DNA of 29,019 nt from Thoreauomyces humboldtii (GCA_027596035.1 JADGJA010000163.1:1-29019); one strand, 5' to 3'. Positions 21,201 through 29,019 are shown, counted from the stretch's first letter. Notes: generated from the letters alone by a model not told the origin. Made by a program: numbers and translations.

Positions 21201-22191
21201 TCCCGAACCACCAGACGTCCCTGTCAAACGAAAGCCCGGGCGCAAGAAAGCCAAAGCCCAGTCATCACCTCCGCCCGAGGTACGACCGGTCGTTGCTTCG
21301 CCCGACAGCGTGGACATGGAGCCAGCGCACGAAAAGGTGCGAGCAAAAGGCGACGCGGCCGCGAGGTCAGGTGTCAAGCAACAGATTGCACCACCGGCGT
21401 CGATCGGACGACCCAAGCGCGGAAGAGAAGCATCGGAAGCCGTCCCTGCGGCCAAGAGTTCACCGAAGAAGACTACAAAAACGCCGAAAGCTCCCGTGCA
21501 GCGCAGGACGTCCGCAAAAGCCTCCAGAGAGCCCTCATCCGAGCCGGCGGAAGACGCCGAGCACCAAACCGCGACCCCAGTCGCATCGCGAGGTCGTGGC
21601 TCCGTCCCAACCTCGCGCGTGACGGCCAACCCTGTCTCCAGATCTCCTTCGTCCTCCTCATCGTCTCCACCGCTCGCCGTCGCCTCCCCAAACCTCGAAC
21701 CTCCCTCCCTCGCCCACATCGTCTCCGACCCCGAGACCGGTCGCCCCGAGCTCGGCAATCCCGTCAACGGCTTCCACTACAACCTCCGCTTCGGCGATCG
21801 GATCCAGGTCTCGTCCAACAAGGAGACGGGCATCAAGTACCTATGGTACCACGCCCGCATGCTCTTCTATTCACCGTCGGTGAAACACGACGCTGCGTGG
21901 AGGATAAAGATCCACTGGGTCGGTTTCGGGAACGTCAAGTTTGATGAGTTCGTCGAACTCGTTCCTCAAAGGTTGGGACATATCCGACCCGAGAACGATG
22001 AACCTGGCGTCGTCAGGGGCGACGTCAAGGACGTGCCGGAGGAGATGTTCGACGCGCGTGGTGACTCAAAGCAGAAGATGTGGGCCATCACCGTCGCGGA
22101 GAGGATCGAAGCGGCAAAGGGAAACGTCGTGGTCAGGAAAGTCCCTGCAATCATACAGAGGAAGGGGACCGCGACCAAGATGAAAAAGTGA
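18282..22191 (+). CDS. HCF-like Kelch/FN3 protein fused to a Tudor/chromobarrel-like domain
   Basis: Eight exons: 18282-18570, 18662-18870, 18942-19344, 19425-19595, 19668-19759, 19818-20244, 20325-20855 and 20927-22191, giving 1128 aa with every splice phase in agreement. Residues 1 to about 410 form a Kelch propeller with hallmark blade strands LLFWGSN, FIFGGV, LFLFGGY, VVIYGGM and VVFGGQ, several followed by a blade-ending Trp. Residues about 415-530 are fibronectin-III-like (SLDIRWQDDG, GYHVRVVAVNWAG). This order is that of host cell factor (HCF), a chromatin adaptor. Residues 735-930 are a Lys/Pro/Ser-rich basic tail with AT-hook-like KPGRKKAK and GRPKRGRE. Residues about 990-1061 resemble a Tudor-knot or chromobarrel (GDRIQV, WYHARM, IHWVGFGNVKFDEFVEL). 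The likely role is nuclear: binding chromatin through the tail and barrel and other proteins through Kelch. The ATG at 18282 is the first in the exon with Kelch content; a short upstream exon cannot be excluded. Confidence 0.85.
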
Positions 22192-22348
22192 TGATTCATC
22201 TTGCACATGGGAGCGTTTCCTTCAAATGTTTCTCCTCTCTATCTCTCTCTCTCTCTCTCTCTCTACACATGACTTCATTGAAGCAAGCTGATTCTCGATT
22301 TTGGAAAAATTACACACTCTGCTGAGCTCCCCCGTGTCAATCGATCCA
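22192..22348. other. Convergent 3' region with CT microsatellite
   Basis: These 157 bases separate the HCF-like and HIS2 stop codons, which face each other. They contain both 3' UTRs and the CT repeat listed separately. Confidence 0.5.
22233..22265. repeat. (CT)n microsatellite
   Basis: A run of about 15 CT units with one interruption (CTAT), in the convergent 3' intergenic region. A simple sequence repeat, likely polymorphic, with no coding role. Confidence 0.9.
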
Positions 22349-23369
22349 TCACCGGAACTGATTCCAGAATGGGTCCGTCAGTATGCCGTCTACCTTCTCC
22401 ACTCCACCGCCCACGACCGGTCTCCAGACCGCGTCCACGCCCATCTCCTCGAGGTACGCTCTCAACCTCCCGTAATGCATCCCGACGTCGTCCGGCCCGT
22501 GACTGTCGTCCGACAGCGTGAACCTGACACCCCTTCCGATCATGTACGTCAGGACGTCCCTCTGAGGATACGCGTCCCTGAGGTCCTTCTTCCAAGCCCT
22601 CGAGTTGATCTCCACCAGTCCACCGTACCCCACGATCAGGTCCACGTTCCTCCGCACCCTCTCCCACACCTCGTCGCTCAGGACCCAGTCGTCGCCGCCG
22701 CGGAACATCCGGACGAGATCAAAGTGACCCACCACGGACGGTCGACACTGGGAGATCATGTCGAACTGCTGGTCAAAGTAGCGACGGAACAGCTCCTCGG
22801 TCCCTCCGCACGCTCGTTCCGCCTCCTCGTACGTCCGGAGCGAGTAGTCGATTGGATGTCCGTCCACGTGGTGGATGGATCCCATCGTGTAGTCCAGGTC
22901 GTGCGTGGCGAGGAGACGGTGGAGGTGGGAGAGGGAGGACGGACGGATGTATTCCGTCTCGCATCCGATCAGGAGGGTGATGGTCGGGTACAGGAGTCTA
23001 AGACGACGGGCTTCGACCGTGAATGCCCTGAAGGTGGCGTGTAGGTCGGTGGGTGTCGTTTTCGCTTCGACCTAAACGCGCACACGCCACGGGACTTGTC
23101 AGCGGAAAGTTGGTGAGCCCGGTCGTTCTTTCCCTTCGCTCTTCGGACTCTCTTTGCATTTTGTGTCTGTTGGAAGCGGGAAGATGCCTGGGGGGAGGAG
23201 TTTTTGTTTATACCTCCTCGGGGTACAGATCTTCGACTCTCTCTCGGGGCACGTGCTCCGAGAGACCGTAGGTTGTGAACCCCATTGCGATGGCGCGTTG
23301 GACCACCTGCTCGAGCGTCCCTTGCGCGTGAGAGCAGAACTGACCAGAGTGAGAGTGCAGAGATATCAT
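22349..23369 (-). CDS. HIS2: Histidinol-phosphatase (PHP family, HIS2 type)
   Basis: Removes phosphate from histidinol phosphate, the penultimate part of histidine synthesis; a cytosolic metal-dependent enzyme. Two exons, 23214-23369 and 22349-23071, with a 142-nt intron, give 292 aa. PHP metal ligands are visible: HSHSG at residues 5-9, SEHVPR at 37-42, GCETE with Glu 90/92, GSIHHVDG near 116-123, GHFD at 167-170 and SDDSHG at 239-244. The start at 23369 (MISLHSHSG) fits the family, where the HxH motif lies within the first ten residues. The frame is open further upstream but not conserved. Length is somewhat under the yeast enzyme (about 335). It is tail to tail with the HCF-like gene. Confidence 0.93.
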
Positions 23370-24227
23370 CGGCGGGGGGAGTGAGATTTCCGTGAGATTT
23401 TCGGTGGAGTGACGGCAAAGGCCATGCTGCGCACAATCAAGCACTCATACTACTAGTACCTCTTGTCCGAACCCAGTCCGAAGGGCAAGAAAGTCCTTGT
23501 CGCGTCGTGACCTTTGCCTTGCAAGGTTCTTTCACGACTGGTAGTTCCCTATCCGATTGACCTTCCTCGGTCACATGACCAGAGCACATCTACAAGTGGC
23601 CTGCAGCAACGAGAACATCCCACTCCACAGACCCTATTGCCTCTTGTCGAGCAAATCTCAGCAGTTGCTGGCTCAAGCGCGAAGCGGAAATTTCAATCAC
23701 AAGCAAGGTTAAACAGAGAGTCCTGACGAGGCCCCGACCTTGACTTCGCTGACGTGGGCACCTCCTTTTTCCCAAAGACTATGAGTCCCAGATCGGGAAG
23801 TTCACAGGCAACATCGGGGGCGATACGAGGTGCCGTGAGCGAGTATAAGGACCGTGTTCTCAGTGACGAGAACGTAGCTTTGCGTCAGGTACAACCCGGG
23901 CTGGTTGACAATGGCTCGAAGAAAGTCTTTGCTTCAAGCTGATGAAAAAGCGCATACATTGTATCAACGAGATCCAACAACTGGATCGATCCATGCACGC
24001 AAAGAAATCCGCAATCTCATCCGCAGTCCCTGAGTCCTATGTCCTACGTCTCTTGCTCCAAATCTTCTTCTTCAGCATCTTGTTTTTTCTTCGATGTTCT
24101 CCTCGCTCTCATCCGAGACACCCGCCGAAGGGTACAGGGTACACGGTCCGATGGGCGGCGAGCAGCTTTTTATTGCACGGAGTCAGCGGGACTGCCGCGC
24201 GGGTTTCGAAAGCGTGACGGCGTCGAT
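23370..24227. other. Intergenic, nothing recognised
   Basis: This is the region upstream of HIS2 and leads into the repeat block. Several short open frames exist on both strands. None has family resemblance, splice support or conserved composition. I see no tRNA or terminal repeat. Confidence 0.45.
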
Positions 24228-24348
24228 GGTTTTCGATCTTTGCCCATTGAGCATTTTCTTCAGCTCGTCCACTGCGATGAGGCATCGCGGGAGATTGGCG
24301 ATATTTTCCAGGGAGTTCACAGCTGGGATCCTCCCAATCCGAACGAAC
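24228..24348 (+). repeat. Inverted repeat A, left arm
   Basis: Pairs with 24370-24497 across a 21-base loop. The arms are nearly identical, but the right arm has about ten extra bases and there are a few substitutions. Both arms carry the same short frame remnant (HFLQLVH...DEASREIGDIFQGV), so the repeat is a gene fragment duplicated in inverse orientation. Confidence 0.9.
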
Positions 24349-24369
24349 AGTCCGTTTTCCAGTTTATTT

Positions 24370-24497
24370 GTTCGTTCAGATTGGGAGGATCCCAGCTGTG
24401 AACTCCCTGGAAAATATCGCCAATCTCCCGCGATGCCTCATCGGAGTGGACGAGCTGAAGAAAATGCTGGGATGTCAATGGGCAAAGATCGAAAACC
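24370..24497 (-). repeat. Inverted repeat A, right arm (A')
   Basis: Reverse complement of 24228-24348 with small differences. It is directly followed by B' (24499-24605), so on the minus strand B and A are contiguous. That gives the likely original order of the duplicated unit. Confidence 0.9.
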
Positions 24498-24498
24498 A

Positions 24499-24605
24499 CA
24501 GACAACGCTTCGGATGATTCGTGACACGTTGACGAAGCGCTCTCCGATCATCACATCATCACTACATTCGACGTCGTGGCCATTGAGCTTCTCGTGAAGG
24601 CCGGG
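24499..24605 (-). repeat. Inverted repeat B, left arm (B')
   Basis: Reverse complement of 24774-24880 with a few substitutions. On the minus strand it encodes GLHEKLNGHDVECSDDVMIG, and the plus-strand partner encodes GLHEKLNSHDVECSDDVMIG. This suggests a shared coding fragment. Confidence 0.9.
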
Positions 24606-24773
24606 TATATCTGGAAGCGATTCATCTTCGTTGCCCTCCTCGGCGAACCGCGGAAGAAATTCATCAGCTTCTTTTGGCTCAGAATCGACACCGTCCGATG
24701 TGGGCGGATGGAGTTATTGGAGGGCGAGGTGACGTTGTGAATGCCGCTGGAGAAGCTTGGGTCGAGGAGTGGA

Positions 24774-24880
24774 CCCGGCCTTCACGAGAAGCTCAATAGC
24801 CACGACGTTGAATGTAGTGATGATGTGATGATCGGAGAGCGCTTAGTCAACGTGTCACGAATCATCCGGAGCGTTGTCTG
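24774..24880 (+). repeat. Inverted repeat B, right arm
   Basis: Pairs with B' across a spacer of 168 bases. The plus-strand frame continues past the arm (FLDEQAPAEAQAFSQY) to a stop near 24956, so this copy may keep more of the original gene than B' does. No family is recognised. Confidence 0.88.
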
Positions 24881-24970
24881 CGACATCTTCCTTGATGAGC
24901 AAGCTCCCGCGGAGGCCCAGGCTTTTTCTCAGTACAAGCTATTGAAAGCCATGTAAGTTCTAGTGATTAC

Positions 24971-25204
24971 TCACTCGAGGATGGAGAAGGAGGACAATTC
25001 AAGTTGCGAAGACCGTCGCACCCGTTTCTGAATTTCAGGTCGCGACCCCAACTGTTCGATCCGCCTCTTCAAATCATTGGCGTGAACACTTCGTGCTGCT
25101 GATAAGATTTCCTCATATTGCTCAGGCACCTCTGGCATCTGAGCAATCTTTATGGAAGCTAGAAACGTCTTTCGGTCTTTGGCAAATTGGGCCGCATCGC
25201 CATC
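24971..25204 (-). CDS. Helical exon of an unrecognised gene (contains repeat R1)
   Basis: The minus-strand frame is preceded by a strong pyrimidine tract and acceptor (TTGTTACAG) at about 25205. It reads DGDAAQFAKDRKTFLASIKI, continues as a charged helical segment, and stops at 24971. A diverged duplicate of the centre lies at 25612-25716. No upstream exon could be fixed, so this may be the last exon of a live gene or a remnant. I recognise no family. The composition suggests a coiled or helical-bundle segment. Confidence 0.4.
   Translation of the reverse strand, partial: DGDAAQFAKDRKTFLASIKIAQMPEVPEQYEEILSAARSVHANDLKRRIEQLGSRPEIQKRVRRSSQLELSSFSILE
25053..25170 (-). repeat. Direct repeat R1 (coding fragment)
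   Basis: Same orientation as R2 (25612-25716) and roughly nine-tenths alike by eye. Both read LASIKIAQMPEV on the minus strand, followed by QYEEIL and VHAND. R2 lacks a few residues between EEIL and VHAND. Confidence 0.85.
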
Positions 25205-25317
25205 CTGTAACAAGCAATAGGTGCGGTAGAAACAAAAAAAGAAGAGAGGTTTCAGTTTTTCAGTTTCAAGGGATCGAGGTCTGGTTTGAAAGGATTCTGC
25301 AGTGATGGGCATCCTAG

Positions 25318-25373
25318 AGAGCGCGCTGCACGTAGCCCATCACCTTTGAGCAGGACGAAGCTCTCAAAGACTG
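25318..25373. repeat. Direct repeat T1 with hairpin
   Basis: One of two 54-56 base copies (other at 25420-25473). It holds a hairpin: stem CTTTGAG at 25344-25350 with CTCAAAG at 25363-25369, loop of 12 bases. Confidence 0.85.
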
Positions 25374-25419
25374 CACTCTCTGATTAGCCAACTCTGCCTG
25401 TTCCCGGGCCCTGAATGGG

Positions 25420-25473
25420 GAGCGCTGCACGAAGCCCATCACCTTCGAGCAGGACGAAGCTCTCGAAGGCTGC
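25420..25473. repeat. Direct repeat T2 with hairpin
   Basis: Second copy of T1. Stem CTTCGAG at 25443-25449 with CTCGAAG at 25462-25468, extended by one more C-G pair outside, same 12-base loop. A T-A pair in T1 is C-G here, so both sides changed together. Confidence 0.85.
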
Positions 25474-25611
25474 CCCCCATTCATTGCCCCAACGGGGCCA
25501 GTTGAATCCTCTCGCAAAGCAGCAGCAAGTGGTCATACCTTGATACGTTTTGCGGCTGGCGCGAAGGTTCCCCTCGCAGCCTTTTCTGATTTTTAAAATC
25601 TCTCCCCCTAT

Positions 25612-25716
25612 TGTTCGATCCGCCGCTTCGAATCATTGGCGTGTACACGTAGAATTTCCTCATATTGGTCAGCCACCTCCGGCATCTGGGCAATCTTTAT
25701 GGAAGCTAGAACGTCC
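25612..25716 (-). pseudogene. Diverged fragment R2, copy of the R1 exon
   Basis: On the minus strand it reads DVLASIKIAQMPEVADQYEE, then ILRVHAND and RRIEQ followed at once by a stop (TAG). The parent-like copy continues for 20 or so more residues. It is short by about 12 bases in the middle and has no acceptor-like sequence in front, so it is best read as a broken duplicate. Confidence 0.6.
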
Positions 25717-25769
25717 TCCTGTTCCTCCCTTACACCCCTAACCCGGTGTTTCCAATCCGCGAGATTTTC

Positions 25770-26261
25770 TCATCCGTTGACGGACCTGTAGTTCCCCAAT
25801 GAGTAGAGATCCAGGAACCCGACCCTGCTGTCCACGGGATGCGGCTGATGGTTATGATGATGGTGATGATGATGAAGATGATGATGATCATCAGGCGACG
25901 ACCTCATGGCAGGGAACACCAGGTCAGGGAGATCGCGATCCTCGTACGGGATGTAGCAGTTTCGCTGGTTCTCGGTCGTCGACCGTCGTGGTGGTGGTGA
26001 GGACGAGGTCGTCCGTTGCGTGGGGTCATCGAGGTCCTGTCGGTGATGAAAGGAACGACTGTGTTGCTGGTCGTGCGTGAACGATGAACGGGCCTCTGCG
26101 ATGGATGCGACCGAGTGCAAAGTGGCGTGCTCGGAAGACGAACCGGCTGTCGAATGGTCGAGGTGGGAGGAGGGGGTGGGGCAGCGGAGCCTGGGTTCGT
26201 GTGATGGATGAGTGCCGTATGCTCTGCCAGTCGGGATTGAAAGCATCGGTACGAGCCGCAT
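25770..26261 (-). CDS. Doubtful His-rich open frame
   Basis: A 163-codon frame rich in His, Ser, Arg and Pro. It contains a near-uninterrupted histidine tract encoded by the ATG/ATGATG trinucleotide repeat at about 25850-25893. There is no hydrophobic core and no known domain. The long frame could be a by-product of the repeat and biased composition, or an exon of a disordered regulatory protein. A plus-strand frame of similar quality overlaps it. Low confidence. Confidence 0.25.
   Translation of the reverse strand: MRLVPMLSIPTGRAYGTHPSHEPRLRCPTPSSHLDHSTAGSSSEHATLHSVASIAEARSSFTHDQQHSRSFHHRQDLDDPTQRTTSSSPPPRRSTTENQRNCYIPYEDRDLPDLVFPAMRSSPDDHHHLHHHHHHHNHQPHPVDSRVGFLDLYSLGNYRSVNG
25850..25893. 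repeat. (GAT)n trinucleotide tract
   Basis: Imperfect GAT/GGT/GAA triplet run on the plus strand. Read on the minus strand it gives a histidine tract with Leu and Asn interruptions, in phase with the doubtful frame above. Confidence 0.85.
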
Positions 26262-26464
26262 CAGCCCTTCGTTCGACGCATGATGGATCCAAGAAGATAA
26301 AAGTAAGATCGTTGCAGACCCACTTACCCGTTGAGACAGGGCTGTACGCGTAGGCGCCTGGTTAGGTCAAGGCAGTAGCTGCCAGGAGGGTTTCCCGTTA
26401 GGCATTCGGTTTGGCAGTTCGAGAAGAGTGGTTTTTGCGTTGTTCGGGAATAACACTGTTCTGC

Positions 26465-27244
26465 TCAAGCTGCGATGCATGTGGCAGCAGCTTGCTTGAT
26501 GACTGCGCTCATCTCAGGACTTGCACAATCCTCAGGCGAATCGCCCAACTCATCCTTCAGCGTCAGATCCGCCCCCGCACCGACGAGCATCCGAACGATC
26601 TCCTCGTTCTCCACCACCACGCCTACGGAAAAAGGTGTTTTTGTCAGCGACGCCATGTGGACGCAGGTGTGTTGCTGGTGGCAAGGGGAAGACCGAACCT
26701 AGATGCAAGGCGGTCTGTCCTTCGTCATCGCGAGCGTTCACGTTGCTGCCGCGTTCCAGCAGCTTTTGCGTGAGCTCTGCATGGCCGCGATCCGCTGCCC
26801 AGTGCAGAAGGGACATGCCCTGAGCATCCGTTGCGTCGATCTGACTTGCATTGTAGTCCAGTCGTTGCATGACCTGGTCGACCCGGCCTTCCTCCAGTCC
26901 TATATCGTCTTTTCTGACTCCGAAACGGCACATCAACAAACGCTCAAACACTTGAATAGACGACGCCAGTTTCTGGCTCTTACTCGAGAGAGTGCCGCGG
27001 ATTCGCAAGAGTACTGACGGTTATCCCGCCTTGATGATCACGCTGTTCTCCCTTGAACGTAGCGCTGGGTCAGCGTTTCTCTGTTGCTGCTGGCTCATGC
27101 CTAACGACTTGTATATACCGATCGAGGAGCGGTATTCGTGTTGAACGCACCGGAAGTCCACCCAGCCTCCCTTCTGGCGAGCTCAACGTATCTCCGCATG
27201 GCTTCCTCTCGCGACGTTTCCGTCTCTGCGGTCCATGCATCCCA
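26465..27244 (-). CDS. ACBD6: ACBD6-like acyl-CoA-binding protein with ankyrin repeats (5' end unresolved)
   Basis: Binds long-chain acyl-CoA; the ankyrin part binds partners (in animals N-myristoyltransferase). Three firm exons: 27151-27244, 26699-27013 and 26465-26622, with splice phases in agreement (189 codons). The first holds the C-terminal half of the ACB domain: WDAWTAETETSREEAMRRYV followed by ELARREAGW, the usual W-x-A-W and helix-4 pattern. The second has a linker, then GMSLLHWAADRGHAELTQKL and NARDDEGQTALHL. The third has VVENEEIVRMLVGAGADLTL and ends after a third ankyrin-like half. The N-terminal ACB half should lie at about 27250-27360. Suggestive pieces (LTPEERR, YKQA near 27289-27300) are in different frames that I could not join, so either introns or a frameshift lie there. 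Confidence 0.82.
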
Positions 27245-27416
27245 CTGGAAAGCGAAGCAGAGCGCGGGGGGGCGGGTAGGTACAAGCGAGCTTGCTTGTA
27301 CGGGTCCACATATGCACCTCCGTTCCTCCGGGGTAAGACTGATCATCACTCCTTGTTTGCTTCACCCACGTTTTCACACAGACACATCTCTCTCTCTCGT
27401 TCCGTGTTGTTGCAAA
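27245..27416. other. Divergent 5' region (ACBD6-like/unknown gene)
   Basis: Must hold the missing ACBD6 N-terminal exon or exons on the minus strand and the promoter of the plus-strand gene that starts at 27417. A run of seven G (27266-27272) sits just where the ACB frame is lost. A TCTCTCTC pyrimidine run precedes the plus-strand ATG. Confidence 0.4.
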
Positions 27417-28928
27417 ATGCCCAAGACCATTCGCATATACGACGCCAGCCTGCATATGCTGCTTCTGACAATCACCCCAGCGACCGGCGGCTTCGCCGGA
27501 AAACTTGCCACGAAATTTGGCCTCAACATGATTCCGTCACACCTTTACCGTCTGCTGGCCCCTCCGCCCAACCGCCAGTTGGACGAGTCGGCGGCTCCGT
27601 TGGACCTCGGCTCCAACACCCTGTACGACGCTCTTGAAAACGGCGGCATGTACTCTATCCAGTAAGCGACCTAAGTTGAACAGCAAGTAATGCTACCAGT
27701 TGCGTGCTTACTGCCTACATTTTAGTGAAAAGGTTTTAAACATTGCTTTTTGCGCGAGCCCCACCTCGCCAACAAGTCACATCGATCTTCCCTATCCGCA
27801 TTACTCTGGCGATCTCATTGCGCATGTCAAGGAAGCGATGCTCCAAAGTTATCATCTTGCCCGGGATGCTCCGTGCGACATTCGGGCTGTTGTGGACGTC
27901 GACATTCAGGCTTCTGTGGCTATCTCATCATCAAAGGAGCTCCAGGACGCGCTTGCAAAGAAGTGGCCTCTACAGATTACCATCGATCGTGAGCCAGAGA
28001 CTACATAGTGTCTTGTTACCCGGGTTGATACTGACCCGTTGCGTTCCAGGCGAGGCCAAGGCGGTGCCGGGGGTGGAAGTCGGTATCAGAAACCTTGTTG
28101 AATTGGCCATCAAAATGTTGATGGTTTATGGGGACCTGAAATCCACCCCAACGAAAATCCTCAAAGAGCTCGCCTTTGGCGACCAACACTCGCCGGCCTG
28201 GATGTTGCCCATTTTTCAGCATCTGCAAATGCCACCGTTCAGAAGGTCAGTCCGCCCATCCTTCCGCGCAGTTCGATGGTATCTCTGAGTCTGACCTGTA
28301 TTTCAGCGAAGCTGTCTGGCGTTCTCTGTGCGCTGCTTACGACGATCTTTCTTCGCAAGTTCTTCACATTCAAATGGACCAAATGATGCCCGATTGGGAC
28401 GAAATCAATGAGAGTGAAGCTGTCGAGTAAGTCTTGTAAACAACATTTCACGTTCTGGTAGGCAAACTCACCTCGTCCTCCTCTTAGATGCTTCTCTCCT
28501 ACCCGGCGGTCAATCCCGGCGCTGCACGCAGGTGCCACGCGGATAGCCAAAGGGATCATCCGGTTCCTGACTGAGCGTGGTCTCAACGAGAATCTTGTCA
28601 TGGCAACTTTCTACTTGAGTAAGTTCCCGGTGTTCGACTGCAAAGTTCGTATGATTCACGTATTTTAACGAAAATCTTAGGATCTTTAGCGCGATCAGCG
28701 GAGGCAGATCCTGGACAGTTCTTTTACGGTACTGGACAGCTTCGCGGTGAAGAGGTCCTCCTTTACCTCGACCCTCAAGAGTTTGTAGGCTTGAGCTTGA
28801 AAAGGTTGTATCTCGGAATGGCCGGGGGGGATGACAAGCTCACAAAGTGGGCTCAACTCAATCTGCTCTCGATGTATACGGACGAGCCAGTCAGCTGGCC
28901 CGCTGTCGGTGACTCGTCCAAATACTGA
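27417..28928 (+). CDS. Unrecognised six-exon protein, about 400 aa
   Basis: Exons 27417-27661, 27726-27988, 28050-28245, 28307-28426, 28488-28618 and 28681-28928, separated by introns of 60-64 nt, all with good GT-AG ends and matching phases. The start has context GCAAAATGCCC. The product begins MPKTIRIYDASLHMLLLTIT, a beta-strand-like start that might be a ubiquitin-like fold, followed by mostly helical, soluble sequence. No signal peptide, membrane helix or known motif is seen. The stop TGA at 28926-28928 lies exactly in the loop before the terminal fold-back, so the true C-terminus may be longer or different. I do not recognise the family. Confidence 0.75.
28833..28894 (+). repeat. Terminal inverted repeat, left arm (coding)
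   Basis: Identical, by eye, to the reverse complement of 28929-28990. This arm is the natural coding sequence of the last exon. Confidence 0.92.
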
Positions 28929-28990
28929 CTGACTGGCTCGTCCGTATACATCGAGAGCAGATTGAGTTGAGCCCACTTTGTGAGCTTGTC
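28929..28990 (-). repeat. Terminal inverted repeat, right arm (probable fold-back artefact)
   Basis: An exact 62-base reverse copy of the exon at 28833-28894, 34 bases downstream, running straight into poly-G. Perfect identity in contrast to the diverged repeats at 24 kb suggests a chimeric read or amplification fold-back and not genomic sequence. Confidence 0.85.
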
Positions 28991-29019
28991 GGGGGGGGGG
29001 GGGGGGGGGGGGGGGGGGG
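28991..29019. other. Poly-G run at contig end
   Basis: 29 consecutive G to the end of the window. Such runs are typical of no-signal base calls in two-colour sequencing, so this is best treated as artefact. Confidence 0.85.

Noticed and set aside
20763..21767. Long minus-strand frame (334 codons) opposite the HCF-like tail
   Set aside because: It is antisense to exon 8 of the HCF-like gene, which has splice-phase and domain support. The antisense frame is a by-product of GC-rich Lys/Pro/Ser codons.
24228..24880. Treating the 24-kb inverted repeats as an amplification artefact like the contig end
   Set aside because: The arms differ by several substitutions and a 10-base indel, so they have diverged in the genome. 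The fold-back at the contig end is perfect.
24228..25716. DNA transposon or MITE
   Set aside because: No transposase frame and no matching terminal inverted repeats with target-site duplication at the outer edges could be seen.
1..29019. tRNA, rRNA and CRISPR features
   Set aside because: Reading for B-box-like GGTTCGA motifs in a cloverleaf setting, conserved rRNA blocks and regularly spaced repeats gave nothing convincing.

Overview
This is nuclear DNA of a fungus that very probably makes flagellated zoospores (a chytrid-like lineage). Genes are split by short GT-AG introns (about 47-142 nt). One is a chitin synthase with a myosin motor, and another is a complete IFT20, an intraflagellar-transport subunit expected only where cilia or flagella are built. 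The remaining recognisable genes are ordinary eukaryotic housekeeping genes. I joined exons by hand from donor and acceptor sites, reading phase and family conservation; no transcript evidence was available.

Layout. Bases 1-1221: 3' part of an unrecognised gene (+). 1807-3599: two damaged DUF5672-family copies, head to head. 4596-6577: DUS1 tRNA-dihydrouridine synthase (+, 5 exons). 6753-7480: IFT20 (-, 4 exons), tail to tail with DUS1. 8194-8733: unrecognised disordered protein (+). 9130-10568: CIAO1/Cia1 WD40 protein (+, 5 exons). 10778-16723: class V myosin-motor chitin synthase (-, 8 exons, about 1819 aa). 17388-17915: small unknown gene (-). 18282-22191: large HCF-like Kelch/FN3 protein with a basic tail and a C-terminal Tudor/chromobarrel-like domain (+, 8 exons, about 1128 aa). 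22349-23369: histidinol-phosphatase HIS2 (-, 2 exons). 24228-25716: repeat-rich block with nested inverted repeats, duplicated gene fragments and two related hairpins. 25770-26261: doubtful His-rich ORF (-). 26465-27244: ACBD6-like acyl-CoA-binding/ankyrin gene (-, 5' end unresolved). 27417-28928: unknown 400-aa gene (+, 6 exons). 28833-29019: terminal fold-back followed by poly-G, most likely a sequencing or assembly artefact.

How the genes relate. There are no operons and no obvious pathway cluster. DUS1 (tRNA modification), CIAO1 (cytosolic Fe-S assembly), HIS2 (histidine synthesis) and the chitin synthase (cell wall) are independent functions. Genes are closely packed, often tail to tail with about 150-210 bp between stops or head to head with a few hundred bp. 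The most unusual protein is the HCF-like/Tudor fusion. The most unusual DNA is the 24.2-25.7 kb repeat block.
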